NCBI GenBank assembly: GCA_963745765.1
Contig: CAVUYQ010000007.1
Span: forward strand, 1 to 64,000
Origin: Ww85 sp963745765
GTDB taxonomy: Bacteria; Desulfobacterota; Desulfobulbia; Desulfobulbales; Desulfocapsaceae
Direction: 5' to 3'
Length of the DNA stretch: 64,000 nt
The notes beneath the pieces are model-generated. The model worked only from the letters and a program-made list of their open reading frames with translations. It was not told the origin of the DNA and did no database searches. Position 1 is the stretch's first letter. Each line of letters starts with the position of its first letter. Made by a program: the position numbers and the translations under genes. Positions 55,472 through 63,983 of this stretch are shown here, piece after piece.

Positions 55472-56353
55472 CTACGCGAGACGCTCAGCTGCTCGCAGGC
55501 GAGCACTTCGCGATCGCGAATTGTTTTTTATCTCAGACGCTTGAGGAACAATGGGCTTTTTGGTAATCACAGCCATCCGATCCAGTTGGGTAAAGGTTCT
55601 TTTGACAATTCGATCCTCCAGAGAATGAAAGGAGATGACACAGATCCGCCCCCCCGCTGACAGGTGGCTGGCCGCTTTTTCGAGTATCGTCGCCAGATTG
55701 ACAAGCTCATCATTGACGGCTATGCGCAAAGCCTGGAATACCTTTGTGGCAACATGGATTTTCGGCGGGTGAAATTTCCGGGGGATGGCCCGCGCTACCA
55801 GGTCTGCCAATTGAGCTGTGGTTTTGATTTTATGGATCTTTCTCTCTTCCACAATCCTGTCCGCGATCCTTCTGGCCTGCTTCTCTTCTCCATAGTAGTA
55901 GAAGATATCGGCCAGTTCATTCTCAGTTGCACCGCCGACGATATCGGCAGCCGTTACTTCCCGCCGCAGGTCCATCCTCATATCCAGCGGCTCATCGATA
56001 CGGAAACTGAATCCGCGCTTTCCTTCATCAAGCTGCAGTGACGAGAGGCCGATATCGATCAGGATGCCGTCGACAACTGACACTCCCGCCTCTTTCAAGC
56101 CTGAATCAATTTCTGCGAAATTCCGGCGAATTACCGTCAACCGGTCGCTGAAGAGCTCAACGTTTACCAGCCCTCGTGCAATCGCCGCTTCATCCCAGTC
56201 AAAAGCGATCACCCTGCCATCGGGTGCCGAACGTTTCAGTATTTCTTTCGTATGCCCGCCAAGGCCAAAGGTGCCATCGAGATACAGCCCGCCGGGAACA
56301 ACGCCAAGCATGGTCACCGCTTCGTCAAGGAGGACCGGGAGATGAATCGTCAA
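55472..56353 (-). CDS. rsmH: 16S rRNA m4C1402 methyltransferase RsmH (MraW)
   Basis: 293 residues: HLPVLLDEAVTML, the SAM motif YLDGTFGLGGHTKEIL, FDWDEAAIA, DGILIDIGLSSLQLDEGKRGFSF and LDMRMD. Near the end are ATKVFQALRIAVNDEL and the catalytic-domain VISFHSLEDRIVKRTF. It methylates N4 of C1402 in 16S rRNA. It is second gene of the dcw operon, 12 bases after mraZ. Confidence 0.97.
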   Translation of the reverse strand: MTIHLPVLLDEAVTMLGVVPGGLYLDGTFGLGGHTKEILKRSAPDGRVIAFDWDEAAIARGLVNVELFSDRLTVIRRNFAEIDSGLKEAGVSVVDGILIDIGLSSLQLDEGKRGFSFRIDEPLDMRMDLRREVTAADIVGGATENELADIFYYYGEEKQARRIADRIVEERKIHKIKTTAQLADLVARAIPRKFHPPKIHVATKVFQALRIAVNDELVNLATILEKAASHLSAGGRICVISFHSLEDRIVKRTFTQLDRMAVITKKPIVPQASEIKNNSRSRSARLRAAERLA

Positions 56354-56365
56354 GAAGCCCCCTTA

Positions 56366-56836
56366 TCAGAGGATGCCAAGCTTGGCCAGACTGTCGTTGT
56401 ACTGTTCGAAGTTTTGTCGCGTCCTGCTGTATTCGCCCAGCCAGGCATCCTTATCCCAGATCTCGACGAATTCAAGCATACCGTTCAGCACAACTTCCTT
56501 GCTGATGCCAACCTCGGATCGCAGTGAAGCTGGAATCAGCAGCCGACCCTGTTTATCAAGGGCGCATTCGGTGATTCCTGAAACCACATGCCTGATAAAT
56601 CCGGACAAATTCGGTTCTACACGGCCCTGGGAGAGAAGCTTATCTTCGATGATCTGCCATTCCGATACCGGATAGGCACGCAGATAACGCCCCCAGGAGG
56701 TGATCATCAACACCGCCGAACCATAGTGCTGCAGAACCTCCTTAAACCGGCTCGGAAGATTGAGACGCCCTTTCGGATCGAGCGCATGCTCCGACCTGCT
56801 GCGAAATCTGCTTTTTATGATGGTTTCCTTCTCCAC
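56366..56836 (-). CDS. mraZ: MraZ transcriptional regulator
   Basis: 156 residues with two SpoVT-AbrB-like repeats: ALDPKGRLNLPSRFKEVL and ALDKQGRLLIPASLRSEVG, each with the D-x-K/QGR core. GTG 56836 is the start that keeps the N-terminus (MEKETIIKSRFRSRSEHALD). MraZ is the first gene of dcw operons and binds GTGG-type repeats in its own promoter; such repeats are visible just upstream. Confidence 0.95.
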   Translation of the reverse strand: MEKETIIKSRFRSRSEHALDPKGRLNLPSRFKEVLQHYGSAVLMITSWGRYLRAYPVSEWQIIEDKLLSQGRVEPNLSGFIRHVVSGITECALDKQGRLLIPASLRSEVGISKEVVLNGMLEFVEIWDKDAWLGEYSRTRQNFEQYNDSLAKLGIL

Positions 56837-56862
56837 AGCACCAACCGCAATACGCCATTGTT

Positions 56863-56927
56863 ATCCGCTTTACATCCACTTTTAACCACTATCACTCTTT
56901 TTATACTACGGAGAAAAGTGAAGTCAA
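56863..56927 (-). promoter_or_regulatory. mraZ promoter with three MraZ-box repeats
   Basis: On the minus strand a -35 TTGACT (56922-56927) and a -10 TATAAA (56900-56905) are spaced 16 bp. Downstream lie three direct GTGGTT/GTGGAT/GCGGAT repeats (56884-56889, 56874-56879, 56863-56868), spaced 10 and 11 bp, one helical turn. This is the known MraZ-binding arrangement and implies autoregulation of the whole division operon. Confidence 0.8.
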
Positions 56928-56941
56928 GAAAAAAAGCGTAA

Positions 56942-57320
56942 TTTCAATGAAATAGAAAGGTGCCAGCGCACAGAACAAGCTACAATATATTGTATATCGC
57001 CATACCAGGAACGCTACGGAGGGTAGAAAAGAGGAAATGTGTCTATTTGAAAGATCTATCCGAGAACCTGCATAAAACTAAATATCTAATTGTATTTATT
57101 TAATTAAATTTAAATTTAATAAATTTTCTCAGAAAAGTTGCATTTCCAACAGGTGGTGCATAGTGGATACAAGTGGGATAACAAGATAAGAGACACTGGA
57201 ACAATAAAAAAAAAGAACGTTTATGGAAAGGCGGAAAGACGCAACAGCGTGTCAGGCACTGCAAAGGCTAAAAGATGAGGTGACTGATTCCCGGCAGGCG
57301 GGACAAAAAAGAACTGCTTC
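56942..57320. other. AT-rich intergenic region, nothing recognised
   Basis: Between mraZ and ruvB, genes on the same strand. It contains a very AT-rich block near 57075-57130 (ttaattaaatttaaatttaataaat). No ORF with a ribosome site and no RNA fold that I could recognise. Confidence 0.5.
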
Positions 57321-57449
57321 AACCAGGATATTTCACGAGTTGAGACAGTCTGCTCGTCAAGGAGACTTGTGATTCACTATACTTTAGTATGTGAATCGCA
57401 AAAGCGACGCAGGAGAGTGGGCTTTATCGACTCGTGAAATGCCCTGGTT
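57321..57449. repeat. Family B inverted-repeat element, copy 2
   Basis: About 129 bp with long inverted tips: aaccaggatatttcacgagt (57321-57340) and actcgtgaaatgccctggtt (57430-57449). Inside, gtgattcac and gtgaatcgcaaaagcgacg form a second inverted pair around tatactttagta. It matches 34266-34375 and shares a tip with 20494-20518. Its right tip contains the ruvB stop codon (57448-57450). Confidence 0.78.
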
Positions 57450-58527
57450 AATCCTGCTCATCAAACAGGGACGGTTGGCTTCTGCTGCCGCCTGGTAAAT
57501 CCCGGCCGAAATGTTTATAAGCAGCGACAGTCGCGACACGGCCGCGCGGGGTTCTGGCAAGAAAACCGGACTGGATCAGGAACGGTTCATAGACATCTTC
57601 GAGCGTAGTCTTTTCTTCGCAGACTACCGTTGCCAGCGTTTCAAGGCCAATCGGACCGCCCTGGAATTTATCGATTATCGTCAGCATGATTCGACGGTCC
57701 ATATCATCAAGACCAAAACGATCAACGTTGAGCAGATTCAGGGCGCCATCGGCAACCGCTATGTCAACCACCTTATGATTGCCGACCTCGGCAAAATCCC
57801 GAACCCGCCTCAATAATCGGTTGGCAATTCTTGGCGTGCCGCGAGAGCGACGGCCAAGCTCCAGTGCCCCGTCATCACTGATAGTCATGCCTAGAATCCG
57901 GGCAGAGCGCTGAACGATGGTTACCAGTTCAGCGGGTGAATAGAATTCAAGTCTGAGCATCACGCCAAAGCGATCACGCAAAGGCGGCGTCAGTAATCCC
58001 GTCCTTGTGGTAGCCCCCACCAGGGTAAAGCGGGGCAGGTCCATTTTAATGGAACGGGCACCCGGCCCCTGCCCGATTATCAAATCAAGTTGAAAATCCT
58101 CCATTGCCGGGTAGAGAATTTCTTCAACAGTATGGTTAAGTCGGTGGATTTCATCGATGAACAGGACATCGCCTTCCTGCAGACTGGTGAGAATGGCAGC
58201 CAGATCGCCCTGCCGCTCAATAACCGGACCTGAAGTAACCTTGATCCCTGAGCCCATCTCATTGGCAATGATATAGGAAAGGGTGGTTTTGCCAAGTCCG
58301 GGGAACCCGTGAAACAAAACGTGGTCGAGTGGTTCTCCACGCATGCGCGCGGCCTTGATGAAAATCTCCAGATTTCTTCGTAACTGCTCCTGGCCGATAT
58401 ACTCGCTGAGCCACTTGGGCCTGAGAGCATTTTCATTGGCATGGTCCCGGGTAATGGGCGCAGGGTCTACCAGCCGATTTTCAGCGAATATCTCTTCTTC
58501 GAAATTCACGCCAGACTCCTCAGGCAC
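57448..58527 (-). CDS. ruvB: Holliday junction branch-migration helicase RuvB
   Basis: 359 residues: AENRLVDPAP, LRPKWLSEYIGQEQLRRNL, Walker A HGFPGLGKTTLSYI, Walker B VLFIDEIHRLN, sensor-1 LVGATTRTGLLTPPLRDRFG, Arg finger RGTPRIANRLLRRVRDF and the winged helix at the end. The start overlaps the ruvA stop. It drives branch migration with RuvA and supports RuvC resolution. Confidence 0.97.
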   Translation of the reverse strand: MPEESGVNFEEEIFAENRLVDPAPITRDHANENALRPKWLSEYIGQEQLRRNLEIFIKAARMRGEPLDHVLFHGFPGLGKTTLSYIIANEMGSGIKVTSGPVIERQGDLAAILTSLQEGDVLFIDEIHRLNHTVEEILYPAMEDFQLDLIIGQGPGARSIKMDLPRFTLVGATTRTGLLTPPLRDRFGVMLRLEFYSPAELVTIVQRSARILGMTISDDGALELGRRSRGTPRIANRLLRRVRDFAEVGNHKVVDIAVADGALNLLNVDRFGLDDMDRRIMLTIIDKFQGGPIGLETLATVVCEEKTTLEDVYEPFLIQSGFLARTPRGRVATVAAYKHFGRDLPGGSRSQPSLFDEQD

Positions 58528-59132
58528 TCTCGAATTAATACTTCAACCGATGCAGCATAAAAGGTGTCGTCACCCAGTCGATGCTTCACTGCTGACAGTG
58601 CCTGGCGCGCTACCGGGTCATTATAGCCAAGGTTTGACAGGGCCGAAATCACATCCATCACCGCCGATGATGTCCCGGGAACCGCTGATCCGCCGGCAGC
58701 TAAGCCTCCAACCGCCCGCGCGCCCAGCAATTGCCCGACCTTGTCCTTAAGCTCGACGCAGATCCGTTCAGCCGTTCTTTTACCAACGCCCTGCAGCGTC
58801 GTGAGACGCTTGATGTCCTGGGTTGCAATGGCCTGGCTCAGGTCTGCAACACGCATGCCGGATAGGGCGGCCAGTCCAAGCTTGGGGCCTATGCCCGAGA
58901 CCGATATCAGGTTGAGAAACATCTCCTTTTCGTCCATCTGCAGAAAACCATAGAGCACGATCGCATCCTCGCGAACACTGGTATGAATAAACAGGAAAAG
59001 CTCTGCGCCAGGGTCCGGGAGTCTGGCCAGGGCATCCGTGGTCAGGAAGACCTCGTAGCCGACTCCGGAAACGTCGAGAACCACACGATCCGTTTCCTTC
59101 ATCAAGACGTTTCCCGTCAGTGCTGCAATCAT
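58506..59132 (-). CDS. ruvA: Holliday junction DNA-binding protein RuvA
   Basis: ATG 59132 (MIAALTGNVLMKETDRVV, ribosome site gatagaggaaATG) gives 208 residues, the usual length; the longer frame lies in ruvC. OB fold at the N-terminus, HhH motifs ISVSGIGPKLGLAALSG and LTTLQGVGKRTAERICVELK, and the RuvB-contact domain (DVISALSNLGYNDPVARQAL) after a flexible linker. Confidence 0.96.
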   Translation of the reverse strand: MIAALTGNVLMKETDRVVLDVSGVGYEVFLTTDALARLPDPGAELFLFIHTSVREDAIVLYGFLQMDEKEMFLNLISVSGIGPKLGLAALSGMRVADLSQAIATQDIKRLTTLQGVGKRTAERICVELKDKVGQLLGARAVGGLAAGGSAVPGTSSAVMDVISALSNLGYNDPVARQALSAVKHRLGDDTFYAASVEVLIRECLRSLA

Positions 59133-59145
59133 TTCCTCTATCCTT

Positions 59146-59619
59146 TCAGAGTATAAACTGGTTGGCATGACATATGGCCACCGCCAGCGCATCGGCGGCG
59201 TCGCTGCTGGGTGAGACACTCAGACCAAGCAGCACCCGAACCATGTGCTGCACCTGCGTCTTTCCTGCCTGTCCGTAGCCGACCACGGCCTGCTTGACAA
59301 ACCTTGGACTGTAGTCGTACACCTGCAGACCGTTCTGCATAACAGCGACCACGGCCGAGCCCCGGGCCTGACCGAGCTTCAGAGCCGAGCGCGGGTTGGT
59401 TGCCAGGAAGAGATCTTCAATGGCCGCAACGGTCGGCTCATGTACCTGGATAACCTCGTTAATGCCGTCAAAAATCTGGTTCAAGCGTGCGGAAAATGAG
59501 AAATCCGGTGAGGTCTTCACCACCCCGCAGGCAACAAACCCGATCTTGCCCCGAATTGAATCAACAACACCGTAACCGGTGATTCGGGAACCGGGATCAA
59601 TGCCTAGTATACGTTCCAT
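59146..59619 (-). CDS. ruvC: Crossover junction endonuclease RuvC
   Basis: 157 residues with the RNase H-like acidic site: Asp in ILGIDPGSRITGYG, Glu in AAIEDLFLATNP and Asp in SSDAADALAVAICH. It resolves Holliday junctions as a dimer. It is located yebC-ruvC-ruvA-ruvB, the common proteobacterial order. Confidence 0.97.
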   Translation of the reverse strand: MERILGIDPGSRITGYGVVDSIRGKIGFVACGVVKTSPDFSFSARLNQIFDGINEVIQVHEPTVAAIEDLFLATNPRSALKLGQARGSAVVAVMQNGLQVYDYSPRFVKQAVVGYGQAGKTQVQHMVRVLLGLSVSPSSDAADALAVAICHANQFIL

Positions 59620-59654
59620 TCCGGCCGAACCTCAGCTCCTGGCCATTATCAGGA

Positions 59655-60404
59655 TCAGGACAGATTCTCCATCAGGCTTTCTTCGAGATCAAAATTGGCA
59701 TAAACCTTCTGCACATCATCATGATCTTCAAGGTTCTCCAGGAGCTTCAGAAGAGAGGAGGCGATATTTTCTTCCGTAACCTCAATGATGTTCTTCGGAA
59801 TCATTGATATAGAGGCTTCGATGATCTGCACACCGTGTTCTTCAAGCGCATCCCGCACATCATTAAAGGTGTCCAGACCAGTCAACACCTGGTATTCATT
59901 TTCATCCTCGATGACGTCCTCTGCACCACATTCTATGGCCATATCCATCAATTCATCTTCAGAAATGGAGGCGCGCTCGACAAGGATCTGTCCTTTTTTA
60001 TCAAACATCCAGGCGACACAGCCGTTCTCTCCCAGATTACCGTTGCTCCTGGCGAAGAAATGGCGAATGTCAGCCACGGTCCTGTTGCGGTTATCAGTCA
60101 TACACTCGACCAGAACGGCAACGCCGCCGGGGCCGTATCCTTCATACAGTATTTCTTCGTAGTTAGCTCCGTCTCCACCGCCGGTGCCTTTGTCTATGGC
60201 CCTGGCGATATTGTCCTTGGGCATGTTTTCGACTTTGGCGGCCGTGATGGCCGATCTGAGCCGTGGATTGCCAGCCGGGTCCCCGCCGCCCTGACGTGCG
60301 GCAACCGTGATCTCCTTGATCAACTTCGAGAATACTTTACCTCTTTTGGCGTCAATGGCGCCTTTCTTGCGCTTGATTGTTGACCATTTGGAATGTCCTG
60401 ACAT
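59655..60404 (-). CDS. YebC/TACO1-family protein
   Basis: 249 residues: MSGHSKWSTIKRKKGAIDAKRGKVFSKLIKEITVAAR start, NPRLRSAITAAKVENMPKDNI, GYGPGGVAVLVECMTDNRNRTVADIRH and NGCVAWMFDKKG. YebC proteins help translation through difficult motifs, and some act as regulators. It lies 35 bases upstream of ruvC. Confidence 0.95.
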   Translation of the reverse strand: MSGHSKWSTIKRKKGAIDAKRGKVFSKLIKEITVAARQGGGDPAGNPRLRSAITAAKVENMPKDNIARAIDKGTGGGDGANYEEILYEGYGPGGVAVLVECMTDNRNRTVADIRHFFARSNGNLGENGCVAWMFDKKGQILVERASISEDELMDMAIECGAEDVIEDENEYQVLTGLDTFNDVRDALEEHGVQIIEASISMIPKNIIEVTEENIASSLLKLLENLEDHDDVQKVYANFDLEESLMENLS

Positions 60405-60481
60405 AGTGCTTCCTATTCATAAAAATTTCTTTGTTTCTGCAGAATAGACGCTTCTGCTCCAGCAACGATCTGCTATGAGTT

Positions 60482-61075
60482 TTACAAATAATCCATGCCG
60501 AGCACGAAAACCTCGACGCTTTCCTTGCGAGAGCTTTCGGGTTTAATAACCTTCACAAACGCAAAACGTTTTTTGAGGTCCTTCACAAATGCAGGCATCT
60601 CTTCTCCCTGAAATATTTTGCACAGATAATGCCCCTTCTTGTGCAAAAGAAGCCCCGCCAATTCCAGTGTGTGGTTAACAAGCTGCATGGATCTCTGGTG
60701 ATCCGCCCAGCGATTACCGGTTGTCTTGGGAGCGATATCAGAAATAATAACTTTAAAAGCGGGCCGGATCCTGCGCAACCGGGCAATAAGTTCCGGGTCC
60801 ATTATATCCTGACAAAGCCAGTGTATTTCAGCACTTTCCGGCCGGGGCGACTCGCTCGCCTCTTGAATATCCACACCGACGACAACACCTTTCGGACCGA
60901 CCTGCTCAGCGGCGTACAACGACCAGCTTCCCGGAAAACAACCAAAATCCAACACCGCGTCACCACGCCCCAGAAGATGGTATTTACGCTGTATCTCCTC
61001 TAGTTTATAGATCGATCTGGCTGGATATTTTTCCTTCTTGGCCTTCTTGAAATAGTAATCCCGTACTTTACGCAC
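60482..61075 (-). CDS. rlmE: 23S rRNA 2'-O-methyltransferase RlmE (FtsJ/RrmJ)
   Basis: 197 residues: YYFKKAKKEKYPARSIYKLEEI, SAM motif VLDFGCFPGSWSLYAAEQVG, VVGVDIQEA, VIISDIAPKTTGNRWADH (catalytic Asp region) and the KxFxG-like LCKIFQGEE near the end. It methylates U2552 of 23S rRNA. It has a normal length and an intact frame. Confidence 0.93.
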   Translation of the reverse strand: MRKVRDYYFKKAKKEKYPARSIYKLEEIQRKYHLLGRGDAVLDFGCFPGSWSLYAAEQVGPKGVVVGVDIQEASESPRPESAEIHWLCQDIMDPELIARLRRIRPAFKVIISDIAPKTTGNRWADHQRSMQLVNHTLELAGLLLHKKGHYLCKIFQGEEMPAFVKDLKKRFAFVKVIKPESSRKESVEVFVLGMDYL

Positions 61076-61150
61076 TCTTTATTCCATTTGCTGTGCTTTC
61101 GCAAGACGATTCAAATCCGTTTGAAGCACGCAGACTGTTTCACACGGAGC

Positions 61151-62650
61151 TTAGGTATGTTTTATCAGCTGTAGCCGAACCCACTCCAGCGCTTCGTCAC
61201 GGCTGCTGACAACGCCTTCGACGCGTGCGGTCTCAACACCTTCCAAAAGTGTTTTGAATCGCGGGCCGGGTTCAAGCCCCAGTGTATCAACCAGATCAGT
61301 CCCGGTCAATAGTTTCGGTCCCTGAAGAATCGGTCTGATTGTCTCCTGGTACAGCTCGTCGAGGCTGCAGTACAGGGCTGCCAGCTCCTGTTCTATCCCC
61401 GCAGGCCGGTCCGGCCCCTGTCCTGCCAGGCAGTCTGCCATCGCCAGCAGGAAAAGGCCGGGCAGGTCATCACCTGCGCGGCGACAGATTTTCAACCTGG
61501 CCCGCCTGCTCAGACCGCCCTTTTCCCGCTTGCTATTGCAGAGATGAAAGGGATGCATATGCATGGCGATCAAGCCGCCTACCCGCTGTCTCTTCCGTTT
61601 ACTCCATTTCAGGCGGGAAGCATAATCAAAGAGCAATTGAGCTCCTTCAGCGTCATGACGGTAAAAGGTAATCCGGTTGTTTTTCCCGGCGGCGATTTCC
61701 CTGGTTGCGGGCTTGCCGACATCGTGAAAAAGAGCGGCCCACTTGAGCGCAACCAGGTTGAACGTATCCTTCAGGTAGCCCAGCATCGGTGCAGGACAAT
61801 CAGGAAAATAGTCCACGGGCGCGGCACAAATCTGTTCCATGCGATTCAATGTTTCGAGGTTATGACGCAGGACATCGAGATGATGAAACAGCGGCTGGCC
61901 GACCCCGTCACCCAGCCAGAGTTCCGGGGCAATGCGTTCAAGCAGGCCGGCAGCAGCCAGGCCGTCCATGGCCTGATAGGCCCGCGGACTGAGCATCATC
62001 TGGTCGCATTCATAGCTGATGCGCTCAGCTGCACTTTTCTCTATAAGAGCTGAGCAGGCAACAATATCCCGCACTGTTTGCGACTCAATCTCATAGCCAA
62101 GTTCGGCTGCAAACCGGTATGCGCGGAGCAGTCTCAGGGGATCATCGGCAAACGCACCCGGACAGCTGCGTATCCGGCGAAATTCAAGATCTTCGACACC
62201 GCCAAGCGGATCGATGATGAGCGCCTCGTCGCTCCCCGGCAGCAGCTCGGCAACGGCCACAGCAAGGGCGTTGATGGTGAAATCCCGGCAGGCAAGGTCA
62301 TCTTCGATGGCTGCCGCTTTATTCCTGAAGCCGGAGACATCAATAACCAGAGCATCGAGAACAAGCCGGCAGGTGTTGTCGGACAGACTTCCCAGCACAA
62401 CCACCGCCCCTCGTCCCAGCCTTTTTCTCAGGTCTTTGACGAATACAACAGAATCACTGCCGATGGTAAAATCGAGATCGGTCGGCACATTGCCGGTCAG
62501 CCAGTCACGCAGCGCACCTCCAACCAGATGGAGCGAGGTGTCCTGAGAAACGGCCGTCTCCTGCAGCACATCAAATAACCCCTCGGGATAGCGATACAGC
62601 CAGCCCTCAATCTGCTTTCTTGTGATTACTGTTGTTCTTTTTTGTTTCAT
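61151..62650 (-). CDS. CCA tRNA nucleotidyltransferase / poly(A) polymerase family protein with HD domain
   Basis: ATG 62650 (MKQKRTTVITRKQIEGWLYR) chosen. The nucleotidyltransferase core is LHLVGGALRDWLTGNVPTDLDFTIG (G-G...D-x-D metal site), then CRDFTINALAVAV (arginine/A-site helper), DPLGGVEDLEFRRIRSC and DPLRLLRAYRFAAELGYEI. The HD domain is WAALFHDVGKPATR ... AEGAQLLFDYASRLKWS. The length of 499 residues fits the HD-containing class II enzymes. It adds or repairs the tRNA 3' CCA. Confidence 0.9.
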   Translation of the reverse strand: MKQKRTTVITRKQIEGWLYRYPEGLFDVLQETAVSQDTSLHLVGGALRDWLTGNVPTDLDFTIGSDSVVFVKDLRKRLGRGAVVVLGSLSDNTCRLVLDALVIDVSGFRNKAAAIEDDLACRDFTINALAVAVAELLPGSDEALIIDPLGGVEDLEFRRIRSCPGAFADDPLRLLRAYRFAAELGYEIESQTVRDIVACSALIEKSAAERISYECDQMMLSPRAYQAMDGLAAAGLLERIAPELWLGDGVGQPLFHHLDVLRHNLETLNRMEQICAAPVDYFPDCPAPMLGYLKDTFNLVALKWAALFHDVGKPATREIAAGKNNRITFYRHDAEGAQLLFDYASRLKWSKRKRQRVGGLIAMHMHPFHLCNSKREKGGLSRRARLKICRRAGDDLPGLFLLAMADCLAGQGPDRPAGIEQELAALYCSLDELYQETIRPILQGPKLLTGTDLVDTLGLEPGPRFKTLLEGVETARVEGVVSSRDEALEWVRLQLIKHT

Positions 62651-62738
62651 GATTGTTGACGAGAACAGCAAGCTGTTTGTAGTATGGTCACGCTGAAAAC
62701 GGCAGACTAACATAGTCCAGCCGATTACACACGCTTAA

Positions 62739-62803
62739 GGGTACCTTGAAAACCTGCCCGCAAACAGAGGGGACCTTGAATAATTCGATTATTCAAGGTC
62801 CCC
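62739..62803. repeat. Dispersed element family A, palindromic copy 6
   Basis: A tip gggtaccttgaaaa (62739-62752) is followed by a perfect palindrome GGGGACCTTGAATAAT-TCG-ATTATTCAAGGTCCCC (62769-62803, 16-bp arms). It lies between the divergent CCA-enzyme and dus transcription units, so it is not an ordinary terminator. It ends 10 bases before a small ORF. Confidence 0.75.
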
Positions 62804-62813
62804 AGAGGACTTA

Positions 62814-62951
62814 ATGGAAGATACCCGACGCAACGACTATTTCCCGCAGCATCTCTCTATCGCCCTGTCTCATTTCGGCCTGCGTACTATCGAAAATCCG
62901 GCCGGTGCGAGCAGCCAGATAGCCGCTGCACCGCCTGAGGTGGCAGAATGA
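62814..62951 (+). CDS. Small ORF translationally coupled to the dihydrouridine synthase gene
   Basis: 45 codons from ATG 62814 (ribosome site cagaggacttaATG) to TGA 62949-62951, overlapping the next start (ATGA). The product starts MEDTRRNDYFPQHLSIALSHFG and ends QIAAAPPEVAE. No family was recognised. The ribosome site and start-stop overlap make translation likely; it could be a leader or a small protein. Confidence 0.55.
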   Translation: MEDTRRNDYFPQHLSIALSHFGLRTIENPAGASSQIAAAPPEVAE

Positions 62952-63910
62952 CAGCTGTCTCCGGTGATTCCGCACCATTTCTCTACCTGGCTCCGCTCAA
63001 AGGCATCACCGACGCCCTGTATCGCCGGGTGTTCTGTAAACATTTCGGTGGGCTGGACAGCTGTATCGCGCCATTTATCAATCCCCAGAGTTCTTCATCA
63101 CCGTGTTCGGACAAACTGCTGAGTGATCTCCTGCCCGAGCATAACAATGATCTGCCACTGATCCCCCAGATCCTCAACACCGATGCCGGCGGCTTTCTCT
63201 CTATTGCCGAGCGGCTCTGGGAGCTTGGTTATCGGGAAATAAACTGGAATCTCGGCTGCCCGGTAAAGATGGTCGCCGGCAAAAACCGCGGCTCAGGTCT
63301 CCTTCCCTATCCGGACCGGATCACCGCTCTTCTCGATGCCGTCATTCCCCGCCTGCAGGCGGGACTTTCCATCAAGATGCGTCTGGGATACAAGGACTGT
63401 TCAGAAGCACGGGAACTTCTCCCGCGGCTCAATGACTATCCGCTCACCGAGATCATCATCCATCCGCGCCTCGGCATCCAGCTTTACCGCGGCAGGACGC
63501 TGCCTGAAGAGTTTCAGGTCTGCAGCAACCTGACCCGCCATAAGCTGGTCTATAATGGTGATATAACAAGTATCTCTGACTATATCCGCCTGGCTGACCA
63601 ATTTCCGGAGGTCAACCGCTGGATGCTTGGCCGGGGACTTGTCGCCAATCCTTTGCTGGCCCAGGAAATAAAAGGTTATTCAGTTTCGGATCAGAAACGG
63701 CGGGAAATGCTCAGCACTTTCCATGAAGAATTATTTGACGCCATGAAGCAGCGACTGAGCGGTCCCGGGCATCTGCTCGGAAAAATGAAACAGATATGGA
63801 TCTACTTTATCGGTTCTTTTCCCGGAAAAGAGAGGATGCTGAAGAAAATTACCCGGGCAGGAAACGAACAGGCCTATCTGGCAGCGGTCAAAGCGGTGAT
63901 GGAAGAGTAG
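62948..63910 (+). CDS. tRNA-dihydrouridine synthase family protein
   Basis: 320-residue TIM-barrel flavoprotein: LYLAPLKGITDALYRRVF, IPQILNTDAGGF, REINWNLGCPVKMVAGKNRGSGLL, LSIKMRLGY, EIIIHPRLGIQLYRG, KLVYNGDITS and WMLGRGLVANPLL. These are the FMN- and tRNA-binding signatures of Dus enzymes. It reduces uridine in tRNA D-loops. It ends 36 bases before a strong terminator. Confidence 0.93.
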   Translation: MTAVSGDSAPFLYLAPLKGITDALYRRVFCKHFGGLDSCIAPFINPQSSSSPCSDKLLSDLLPEHNNDLPLIPQILNTDAGGFLSIAERLWELGYREINWNLGCPVKMVAGKNRGSGLLPYPDRITALLDAVIPRLQAGLSIKMRLGYKDCSEARELLPRLNDYPLTEIIIHPRLGIQLYRGRTLPEEFQVCSNLTRHKLVYNGDITSISDYIRLADQFPEVNRWMLGRGLVANPLLAQEIKGYSVSDQKRREMLSTFHEELFDAMKQRLSGPGHLLGKMKQIWIYFIGSFPGKERMLKKITRAGNEQAYLAAVKAVMEE

Positions 63911-63949
63911 CGCTCATCAGATCATCCACGGCATAAAAAGCTTGTCCTG

Positions 63950-63983
63950 AAGGGGCTGCGCGAAGCGCGCCTCCTTTTTTTCA
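63950..63983 (+). terminator. Rho-independent terminator of dus
   Basis: Arms aaggggctgcgc (63950-63961) and gcgcgcctcctt (63965-63976) pair over 12 positions with one mismatch and two wobbles around a GAA loop, followed by a run of T. Confidence 0.85.

Noticed and set aside
62769..62803. Perfect palindrome considered as a bidirectional terminator
   Set aside because: It lies between two divergent genes, where transcripts start rather than end, and lacks T-runs on both sides; its tips match family A instead.
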